Source of the DNA: Owenia fusiformis
Lineage: Eukaryota > Annelida > Polychaeta > Sabellida > Oweniidae
Length of the DNA stretch: 64,000 nucleotides
Assembly (NCBI GenBank): GCA_903813345.2
Contig: CAIIXF020000002.1
Location: 8,579,555-8,643,554, forward strand
Direction of reading: 5' to 3'
Positions within the stretch are counted from its first letter, which is position 1. Each line of letters begins with the position of its first letter. Below, in pieces: positions 53,730 through 64,000 of the stretch. The translations under genes and the position numbers were made by a program. The notes under the pieces are model-generated. The model was not told where the DNA came from, did no database searches, and saw nothing but the letters and a program-made list of their open reading frames with translations.

Positions 53730-56700
53730 TATATATTTACAATAACTAATGGCACAACGAGACATAGAAACCTTTGATAAAACAAAAGATAAGTGTTTCT
53801 CTACTCATGATATCTTGTCAACTAATGGTACAAGGATACTATATCTCGTAACAAAGGCATAGATCTATATACTATTTCTTAGAACACCTTATGATATCTT
53901 GTTAGCGTGCTTAAAGATTGCACATCACTGTCCCAGCTCATGGAATAAATTGAAATGCCCTTGGACCAAGGGTGTCTTGTTAAGATCGATGTTGATAAAT
54001 GTTATTCTGAAAATGAATCCATAACGTTTATGGCTTCTTTAGATAGATATGTCCAAATAAGTGGAAAAGTATATTTGTAAAACTTTCAACTTTCTTAACA
54101 TATCGTCATATTGTATTATGTATCATTTCTGCTTTTATTTTTTTAATTCAGGTAAAGAAATGCTCATAAAGGCCCCTTATAAAGTTTAAAACACTTTGGT
54201 TTATATTGTAGTCATACCCAATGTTATCAAAATGTGAGACGTTTTTGTAATTTCAAAGTGATTTTTAAAGGACTTTTTGCTCGGGAAAATCGTGAATTTA
54301 TTTAAAACTGGTCATTACTCCTACCTCCAAAATAACATTCAAAGAAATGAACAAAATATATGAATAAATAAAACAACAACATATTTTCCAACTTTCTTTG
54401 GGGCCTTTAAGGAATAAGTTTGCTTTATATCCTCAGATTGACACACCCTCCGTTTCAATATTGTAAAGAATTCAAATGTCAACACTTTTTCAACAAACAA
54501 TATTATTACACTTTTTTTTTGCTTTCAATCAAAATAAAAAGTCTAAAAAATCAAAATGAGAAACTGATCTTTTTATTAAACATTCACTCGGGTAAAAAGA
54601 TAATTGAAAATCTGAAAGCCAGGGCTTTAGAAATCTATCTCAATGACACATTTCCTAAGAAAAATACAAAAAACAAATATCACTGAATGTATCAACATAT
54701 CAAAGTTAACAAACAGAATTCCAATATTCGTGAAAGGAATTTGTATTTTAAGAGGACTGCACCCTCTCAAGTATCGTGTCAACGGAGTTAACGACCTTCT
54801 TTAAATCCCCCATAAAGAGTCTAGCTACAAGCCTCTGTGACCCCCCCCCTACTCGACTAAACACCTTCTCACACAATTGTCACTCAGGCCCGTAACAAGC
54901 TCTCACCAAGGGTCGGGGGGGGGGGTCACTTTTTGAAAAATTACAGGGGGTTCACTTTTGACAATAATGATACAAACTTATATAGATATGAATAGCACCT
55001 ACTTCTATTTAATTTATATATGAATAAGTTGGCCATAAAATTGTGGTTTAATCTGTCAGCCGGCAGTTGCATTCGCTAATGCTACCCGAGTTTCAAAATG
55101 GTCTCTAAGTAATAAGCCATGTTTTCCCATTATACTTGAAGCAGTTGAGCATGAACAAAGCCCAGCAAGATGTAATGTCGACGCTTAAACACAAGAACAA
55201 AGAAATCAATCAAACAAAATGTCATAGAAAATCTCCAAAGGCATTTTTACCATAACGCATCGATTTCAATCTCGACTAGCAATTTACATAGCTCAAGTTA
55301 CTGTGTTTTCCAGTAACAAAAATAAATCTGGGCGTCATTTAGGATGTTAATAGAAAAGGCAATAGGCTTGTTTCCTTTGGGTGGTCCATTGATTTCTCAC
55401 TGCAGAGGTTATGGTACTGTACGCCATAGATAAGATCTGAATTGATTAAATAAACTTGATTCAACTTTGTAGTACTAGTTTGACATCCCGTTGTACGGTA
55501 AGGGGGATACGATAATTTAGTCTTGCTCAAAGACTTTATCCACCCCCCCCCCCATTCACTCTCTTTACCTGGCAATATACAGAGAGAAGGATAAAGGGGG
55601 GGGTACAGGGTCTTTTAAGCAAGACTAACGATAATTAATAGATATAGCAAATTGGGAATTGGACAACATGGATATAGAATTTCAAAATTGGATGACATAA
55701 AGTATAGACTTTGACGATTTTAAAAAGGATATGCAATTTACTCCACCTTTTTTAGTAATTTTAAATGGCAAAAATCCCATGTTTAAAAAGGATATGCAAT
55801 ATACTCCACCTTTTTCAGAAATTTTAAAATGGCAAAAATCCCACATACTTCAAACAACAATGTTACCATTTATGGTTTAGTGAAATAAAATTGAGAGTGG
55901 TTTTGAATTTCTCCTTAGCTCAATTTGAAACTACGAAAGGTTCATCCAAGAGAAAATCATGTCATGGAAAGTTTAGTAAATGAAATCTTGTGAATAAAGT
56001 CACGTACTCCCCCCCCCCCTTCTAAGGAGACAGAAAATTATGATAGATGAGAATGTATGCTCGTTCAAGTGATATTTCAAGAGATCAAAACAAAAGTTTT
56101 GATATCTGACACAATTTGACCTTACTAAGTATATTTGAACTGTGTCCTAATATGTATTTGGGAGTGTGATATATCATGGGCATTCAACTCTAATTAAAAG
56201 CCCATAGACATATCAAAACCTGCATGTTTTTAAGTTGGATTGTACTTCTCTTATTCCATTTCAACTTTACAAACGTGATACGTTTATGAGCGTTTTGGTG
56301 TTGTTTCCACATTTATAGATATAGATCTTTGGTGAAACGTGTTATGTTTATAACTATAATTTGTTCCCAATGAAAATGTTTTGAAAAATATTTTCCATCC
56401 TATAAGATGGTATTGTAAGTTGTGTATAATGTCATAAATTGAATTGAAGGAATGCAAAAGCTACTTATATAAACGTATACGGATAAATAAAACCAAGGAC
56501 ACCAGTTAGCTACTTTAGCTTTCTCACTTCTTGGGTTTATTTGAATTATCGTTGTTACAGTATAACGGCCCCGGTATTATCTCTGTTTATCGAATACACT
56601 ATAATATAATTAAATAAGTATTTCAAATATTAACATTTCCAAGTGAAACAATCAATAAATAACTACTTTTAAAGACAGTTCTTACGTCAAACAAAAACTT

Positions 56701-59080
56701 TTGATAATAGAATTCAGTCATTATGAACCCTTTGTTTTGATGTAATGCGAACGTCACACTATCTGAATATAATTTAATACATGTAATATGAAGACATAAA
56801 TGAATACCCCTAGATCTAATACGAATACGAACACACTCGTATGAGTAATGAATATCTTCTACGTGCTAGGTAAAATTACAAAGATATCGGAAAGCTTTAA
56901 TTTTGTTTGATTGCGCTTACGTCATGTATTTGTGGCATAATCAGACGTTCTAGTAATTAAATTTCGAGTTAAATTAACAATTAGGATCGACAACAAATTA
57001 ACATTCCATGTAGGACAAATACTAATACAATTAACATGATTAACAGCTAGCACGTTTGGTAAACCGTCCCTTCAAAAGGATGGCAATTTTGGTTGAGCGT
57101 TGAAGCCTAAATTGTATTGGCGATTTTTACGAAATCAAAATTTTCGATTTCCACGGTCTAATTATTGTACAAGGAGAAAATCATATTTGAAACATAAACG
57201 TAAGTTACCTATAATGTAACAGGCTTAACAGTCTATCCATTTGCCATTTTAAGGTTGCCAGTTCTTTTGGAGGGGAGTTAGAGTGTATACGTAATATTAT
57301 TAACGTATACATAATTATTAATACATTATTATAATCGCCATTTTTGACAACTTTTTTCATCATTTTAAAATACTGACGAATAGTCTCAAAAATTCATCAT
57401 ATGATTTTACACAAACACTTTAATAACACAAAAAGCAGATTGGATGACGACCATGAAATGAGTTCTTGTTCTTTTAAAATTTAGAATAGAAAAATAAGAT
57501 TAATATTTGAAAAAACAATAACATTAAAATAATTATCATTAACTTACCATAGTAAAATGAATCCAATATGAGAGCAATCCTTGTCAAATCACACTATTCG
57601 ATCCTTAGGTCCGGTTTCAGGTCCTTCAGGTACACGTATTTCTTCAACACAGTTTTTCCTCAAATCCGACAAGCCCTTTGTCCAATACAAAAAATATGTC
57701 TTAGTTATTCTATGCTACTGTAGTCTATAGAACCTCATATTTTATTAATACCACAAGGCCGATGCGTATTTACTATTTTCTAGAGATCTCCTATGTTTTG
57801 TTTAATAATACGTGATAAGTATCGTATTAGTCTACTCGTATTGTATGATTACCTTGCTCTAATCCCCGGTAAGCGAATAGGTACGACCTTCAAATGGTTG
57901 TGAGGGGAGATATTGAGGGGTGGAAGTATTTGGGGGAATATAGGGGTGGCGGGATCGTAAAAATCGATAATACGTATCAGGTCTGACTCCACACGGTATG
58001 ACGGATATCAAATTGACACGAGAAATGCCGATCAACATACCCTTTGCAACCGTTCTTGTATTTTAAGAATATACAGGTATTATGTAATTTGAAACTGGCA
58101 AAAGGATACCTGAAATGCCAAAGCAAAGTAAAAATAGCACTTTTTAAATAAATCGAACCATACAAATGGGTAGCAACAAAGGGGTAAACGTTTGGTCAAA
58201 ATTGTCCAAGTGGGAAATATTTCGGCAAAATTCTAAGAGGTAAATTTGAGCCTCGAGCATGTAAAACTTGATCGCTCCCTCATCCCTCCTAATTGTAAAA
58301 TCTACACAGACATACCAAGCAAAGTGTATTAATGAAAAGAAACATCTTAACTTGATTACCTGTGTCATGTTTATTTTCACCCGTCCGTCACCCTAACACA
58401 ATTCACAATTATTGATACAGTCGTATATTTGCCAAGCTCTTGTCTTGTGTACGGTTCCATTTTTGTATTGACACAATAGTAGTCACTTGATATTCAAATA
58501 GTGAGGTTTATATTTGAACAACCTTACTGAAACATGTAAAAAATATATTTACATAGAATCGCTAGAATGTCGCAGATTACTGGAGGTCGCTTCAAAGAAT
58601 ACATCCCCCCTCCCCCTCTGGGTGGGCCCAGAAAAAATTCAGGTCCCCAAATATTGTAGGACCTCGAAAAATGGGCCTTTTGGGTATAACTTGGTCCTCT
58701 GACTTGGGCCTATTTTAGGACAAATTATAACATTTTTTCCTAACTTGAAATGTCACGCTACTACTCCCTAGAAATGCATAAGATATTCTGTCTAATTGTA
58801 TTGTTAAGTGTATTTTTGAAAGTACCTTATTATAACATCTAACAGTCATCCGATAAAACCATGAATAAAGAACAGATAAATAAAAATAAATAGAAACAAA
58901 AAATATACTAGTAATCATTATTAATAAACCAAATAGTTTGCTCATGAACAAATAATGATCTGAGAAGTAAGAATCCACGAAGTACAATCAATGGAAATAC
59001 AGAATCGGGAGTTACAATGTGTGGAGTTAAAAGGGTTCAAAGCAAGAGCTGTTTTATAAAATAAAAAGAAAAGGAAACCT
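53730..59080. other. 5.3 kb with no gene recognised
   Basis: AT-rich sequence with several C/G homopolymer runs (near 54840, 54916, 55543, 55597, 56010). A 60-65-bp direct duplication, aaaaaggatatgcaat...tactccacctttttcag-like, occurs at about 55721-55840. A donor-like CTATG|GTAAGT on the minus strand near 57549 could end a non-coding first exon of the acidic-protein gene, but this is speculative. No conserved protein segment was seen. Confidence 0.5.
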
Positions 59081-59153
59081 TGGAGCTGCCGGGTATCGAT
59101 CCCGGTACCTCTCACATGCTAAGCGAGCGCTCTACCACTTGAGCTACAGCCCC
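59081..59153 (-). tRNA. tRNA-Ala (anticodon AGC)
   Basis: Complete 73-nt cloverleaf on the minus strand. Acceptor GGGGCTG/CAGCTCC, D-arm GCTC...GAGC, anticodon arm CTCGC-TTAGCAT-GTGAG giving AGC, variable AGGTA, T-arm CCGGG-ATCGATA-CCCGG, discriminator A. The ATCGAT T-loop is common in animal tRNA-Ala(AGC). A T-rich Pol III terminator follows at once on the minus strand. CCA is not encoded. No intron. Confidence 0.95.
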
Positions 59154-59159
59154 GTCGCT

Positions 59160-61517
59160 GGTATTGGTAGTACAAAATTAAGCCTAGTTGTAGAACGGTG
59201 TAGTCTATTATTAACCCGACATCTTTCTAACCGCCAGATTTGTTCGCTATTCTTTGTTCGCTATTTTAATAGTATTTACTCCGCTATTTCCCTATTCTAA
59301 TTCATTACACCTCTCTGTCTTCAACTGATACTGTACTAGTAGGCTATAGAGTGAAGCTAATAGAGGGCCATGATTTCTCATGATGGCTATTTTCATATTC
59401 AAGAATTGATACCCGGGGATTGAAACTCGAGTAGAAATCTCAAAGATTTCGTTTTAGGTTAAATTATATAGACTATTCTATTTTAGGCTATATCGGGATT
59501 GTGTGGATCTAAAAGAAAATAAACACATAAACATAAAAACAGTAGGGGCAGCAGGGCAAGACATCATGAAGCACTGGCCATCTGGGGGGAAGGCCTTAAG
59601 GCCCCAAACAGTGGGCCTTTTTGGTCATTACTGGGCCTTGAAGGCCTTATTTTTTATTTATTAAAACTGCTATGCGATCGCTAACTTTGATTAATCGGTA
59701 ACATATAAATGACTCAATGAGGATGCAGATACTCTATAGTTTCTTGGAAATGAGGGAATGAATTAGACAAGCTCGTTTTCATCTCGACATTCTGATCATG
59801 ACAGACAAATAACTTACTATGAAGAGTCTTGATGATGATATCTGGCAAAATAGTTATCATGAAATTAAGTGCCATCTCAAAAACGTAAGTAATAATTTTC
59901 ATATATTTGCATAGTCACTTCATTTAATTTGACTGAATTTTTGGCATCAAACATATAATGTATACTCAAAAGGGCTAAATAAGAATATGAATGAATTTAT
60001 TTTTATTCCAGTTTGATTTTTTTTGTAAGACTAAAATTTGTTATCTATAATTCAAGTATGCCATCTATTCTAATGGCGAAACTGGTAACTTTTTGGGCCC
60101 TCTGGGACATATTTGCGCTATGACGCGGAATTACAGCATATATGTTTTTTTTAAATTAGCCTAACTTATTTTATGATATGTCCCTCTTCCATTTTCAAAC
60201 TTATTTTTGTGTTAGCATATGCAGATATAGTTAAGGACATACTTCATACCTCAGTAAGTTGTTCTTCACATCTGACCCATTGGTTTTTGCGTAAATTATG
60301 ATGCTGTTATAAAACTTCAAATTCACTGCACATATCAAATAAATATCATATTTTCCTTCATTATTATTTACAAACATGTTTTAAGATTCAAAATCAAAGG
60401 GTTTTGGATATTTCCAATCACATTTATCTTGGGAGATTTGTGGAGCAATTTTCACATGTTAAAGTATGCTATTACACCCGCTGAATTTTTCGCTATCTAT
60501 TGACAGTCTTGAAGGTCATTAATCTAAAATACTTAATATCATTATTTTTAACTATTATGGTAGCATTCTGATACAAATGGCATCTTTCTGTTACACCTGA
60601 GGGCTGAGAAGAAATGAGATGTCATATGTTTTATCATGATGCTATGGCTGCAGGAATGTCGTCCCGCTTGTCTAATTAACGCATGGAAAAATTCAAGATC
60701 AATCAAAATCTTGAACAATGCTTCTGACCCAACAATATCTCCAATAATTATGTTAACACTTTTTATCGATTAACCAATACCCTTCACAATATCTCAATTT
60801 CACCTTCACTCTACGTAAGAGCAATGCACGTTTATTCAATCCGTATGCATATAAGTATTTCTAAAATACACAAAGTTTGAAATTGGCCGAAACGTCAAAA
60901 TGTAAGTTTTTTCGGGTAGTGTAACAAGCTTTATGTATTAGACCTACCAAATGAACCTCTTCAGTGAAATAAAAGTATTCCAAAGTATTTAAAAAAGACT
61001 CGAAATCGCGACGTCTAAAATTTTCTTGCATAATATTAGTTTTCACTTCATTATATGGAAAGCACATAAAACCTAGAGTCAAGGTCTTAGCAACATGATC
61101 AAAATTCAGAACTGAGTAGGATATAATAGTATAAAACTTTCATACCTTGGAAATCGAAGATGTCAAAACTTAGAACTGGGTACGTTAAAGAGACAGAGGG
61201 TAGCGTGGTTGGATTATGGCGGTTCAAGCTAAGGTTATTAACCAAATAGTGATTGAGTGAATTGCAGTATTTACATATAGGAAACAATAGATTATATAGA
61301 GAAGGCAAATGAGATCCTAAATATAAGTTTGTTATGTAATTAGGCTAAGCATCATGTATCATCTATGACCTCGCCTAATAATGAATCAAACAAAAGCCCA
61401 AAAGGCCAAAACAAACAATCAATCAAACAAATAAACAAACAACTTATATTGATTATAATTATCAAATCTTTGGGCAGGTTCCAACTTTTCTTATCATTAA
61501 AATCTCTTAAGTGTTAT
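59160..61517. other. Intergenic, no gene seen
   Basis: AT-rich with no recognised exon or named element. A minus-strand AATAAA at 61518-61523 may serve the MOSC-domain gene to the right. Confidence 0.45.
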
Positions 61518-61800
61518 TTTATTTGTATTTCTTTCTTTTAAATTATCAAAATGTTTGGGAAATCATTTAGCACTGTCACAGTTCAATAGTCACAAATTAA
61601 AAACCAGTCACGGTCAAGAGATTGCAAAATGGCCTGCGTTATCATCCTTGCTGCAAGGGTATTTTTCAAGTATATAAATTGAATTTAAGCATAAACATGA
61701 TAAATGAAGTCCTTTGAAGAAGGATGCTGCGGTATACAATTAGGCATCAACTTTTCAAGACATTTAGTCTTATTTGCATTAAAGATCTCGTGGAATATAT

Positions 61801-63777
61801 CTATCCTCTGACAGCGTCTCCAACTTTAATGGTACCACACACATCGACACCACAAAATGTTCCCATCAATGGCCAGTCTGCTAAAAATTTCCGAGCGTTT
61901 GTATCTAGTGTTGCCTTAAATTCAGTGCCTGGTCGATATCTACAATGACAAAATTACAAATGCCAAAATGATATCCTTATACACATTATGTCTCTGTCAT
62001 ACATAATCAGGGTGATAGTTAAATTGTAGCAAATTGCCGTATCTACGGAAAAAACTATTTTAGTGGAACACTTTTGGTACCTCTAAAAAGTGTTCCACTT
62101 GGGAGGTGTTTCACTTATAGAGGTTCATTTAACACCAAGCCAGTTCGTGTCTCTGAAAAGTGTACCATTAAGAGAGGCATCCCATGTGTAGAGGTGTTCC
62201 ACAAATTAAAGAAAGTGCCAGTTACCAGTTACAGATATTTTGGGTGAAAATGAATTTCACAATCACAAAAATGGTATTAGAAAATCGCGTTATTCTTTGT
62301 TTTTAGTCCCATTTTATACATACTGTTGCAACTTCTTTCTTGGTTGATAGTTCTTGTTGCGAGTTCCCGTTACTGGATTCACATTGGGTGCAATGCATCT
62401 GTAAGCAATGGCATGGAGGTGTACTACTGTATATCCATATAATATTTTCTTGATTAGTGCAAAGACTATTTTTAACTCATTTCTCTGTTCTAAATAGTTT
62501 TAAAAATGATAAATAGTCCGTTTTTGAACTTTAGACTCGAAAAAGGCCACCACAAGTAAAATGTATAGTAAAACTATGATGTACAGTATATAGAACTTGA
62601 CCTTGGGCAAGCAGACCACAAATGTATCTTGGTCTGATCTCCTATGTAGAAAACATCCCAAGAGTCCTCTGTATATGGCGCACAGCCCTTCACGATTAGA
62701 TTCATTCTAAAATTTGCGTCTGTTACTTTGTCCTCTTCGTCCAGCCTTGTATTCAAATCATAGACGGACTTCTCCGATATTACAGTAATAGGCGCTCCAT
62801 CACTGAATGTAGTCTTAAATTATCAAGAACAAAATATAAGGTACATACTGTAATAAATTGTATATAAATTGTGATATAAAGTCCATTGGATAAATGTAAC
62901 ATTTTTGAACTTGTAAAATTAAACTTTACCATGTCCCATGGTTTCGTGTATTGTTCAACATAAGATTCGAACGCTATCATATCTCGTTGAAAAAACACCT
63001 GTTGTTCATAAAAGTAGATGACCCGCAAGTTGGTCTTGTTCAGATAATCATTGAACCAGTTCGCTATCGTATCTCCACAATCCATGCCTCTGTTGTTCAC
63101 ACAATAGTTTCTGTAAATAGTATTGCAAGGGGGGTTATCTATGGCTGATGATTTTTTCTGTCATTGTTAAAAGACCGAAATTAAATTGCAGAGGTCTTTG
63201 GCAATTGGCAGACTAAGATCTAAGGACATATATTTTCCATTAATCGTAGAATAGAGGTCTTTGTTACAAATCTAATATGATGAAATATCAGAAAAATAAT
63301 TATTTGCATTTATAAGAAATGGTTTATATACAGTAACATCTACTATTAGCTCCAGATTTACTTTAGAGAAATCCAGACTTTTTCATGTATTGCCTTGTTC
63401 ATGCATCCACAGCTTGCCATTATATGCGTTACTGTATTGGTATTTGAGCAATTGGTATTTGAGCAATTATTGTGTTTATATGACAGATCTAGATCCAATT
63501 ACAACGTTGGTCAAAAAATGTTAACTTATTATAATCTGGCCAGTTCAGAATGGGCAACAATTTTTGACCCAGCCTGTATTTAAAACCAAATACTTGCGGT
63601 ATTGTTCTGATGATACTATTTGTGCCAAGCCTTTGTTATAAAGGCAGGTTCACATCATCCATTCCCTTTACGTGGAGCCATAGCTTATCATCACGGATGC
63701 TTGGTGTTACAAGACAAAGGGTCGGTTGTTCTTTGTTTGTGACGATTCTATCATTATCGTCGACAATCATGAAACTC
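61801..63777 (-). CDS. MTARC1: Mitochondrial amidoxime-reducing component-like MOSC protein, 3' exons (partial)
   Basis: Minus-strand exons, in transcript order: about 63654-63777 (MIVDDNDRIVTNKEQPTLCL, MOSC N-terminal beta-barrel), 62930-63110 (NNRGMDCGDTIANWF...), 62602-62813 (FSDGAPITVISEKSVYDLN...FRMNLIVKGC...YTEDSWDVFYIGD), 62324-62398 (CIAPNVNPVTG) and 61801-61939 (ending GTIKVGDAVRG, TAG). The last four join in phase. These blocks match mARC proteins, which reduce N-hydroxylated substrates with a molybdenum cofactor at the outer mitochondrial membrane. The cysteine thought to bind Mo lies in the S-A-C-P-R-C motif formed across exons 3 and 4. Upstream exons are outside the window. The first junction is unresolved by phase, and a small exon may be missing. 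Paralogue assignment (1 or 2) is not possible. Confidence 0.85.
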
Positions 63778-64000
63778 CTGGAAGGAGTAAAACACCCATC
63801 GTGCACCGTGTGGCAGTCTTACACTATACGTGTCACGGCGGACTCGTAATCTTGTCGCTTTTTTCTCTCATAGACTATTTCTGTAATTGTAGTGTTATAG
63901 TACGACTCTAACAACTTGAGTAACAAGGGCTTGTAAGCAAGACTATACGACTCACTGTCTATCAATGCACGCGATATCACACATTTTTGAAGCAAGGGTA

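Noticed and set aside
63421-63465. Candidate missing mARC mini-exon (minus strand, 38 nt between ACAG and AAG|GCAATA)
   Set aside because: Length fits the phase gap but the first codon would be TAA.

Overview
The window is AT-rich, intron-rich animal DNA. Genes are split into short exons with consensus GT-AG (twice GC-AG) splice sites, introns reach about 10 kb, and dispersed inverted-repeat transposons are dense. The gene content (CCDC169, NDUFC2, a lengsin/type-I glutamine synthetase-like enzyme, a MOSC-domain mARC-like protein) and the repeats point to a marine invertebrate, perhaps a lophotrochozoan such as a mollusc or brachiopod. The species cannot be fixed from the sequence alone. All exon models were read by eye from splice consensus, reading-phase continuity and family resemblance.

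Layout. (1) 615-14602 (-): the 5' part of an unrecognised Ser/Pro-rich gene whose 3' end lies left of the window. (2) 14871-22360 (+): a complete eight-exon CCDC169 homologue, head-to-head with gene 1 across 268 bp. (3) 24998-30208 (-): a three-exon NDUFC2 homologue (complex I accessory subunit). (4) 30818-32159: a tRNA-like sequence split by a 1.26-kb foldback-type element with a 9-bp target duplication. (5) 33829-41909 (+): a ten-exon lengsin/GS-I-like gene whose introns contain tandem arrays, two of them built from its own 3' splice sites. (6) 42145-50978: a young 8.8-kb LTR retrotransposon with two apparently identical 2,476-bp LTRs, one 1,232-residue gag-protease ORF and no reverse transcriptase or integrase. 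(7) 51551-52357 (-): a single-coding-exon, very acidic, disordered protein. (8) 59081-59153 (-): tRNA-Ala(AGC). (9) 61801-63777 (-): the 3' exons of a mARC/MOSC gene.

The host genes are unrelated housekeeping and tissue genes and do not form a pathway. The unusual material is the repeat biology: the gag-pro-only LTR element, a foldback element inside a tRNA-like gene, two roughly 2-kb TIR elements carrying promoter-like CpG-rich cores inside introns, and minisatellites seeded by splice acceptors. Intergenic stretches otherwise hold short TA-flanked MITEs, mariner relics and dispersed repeats.
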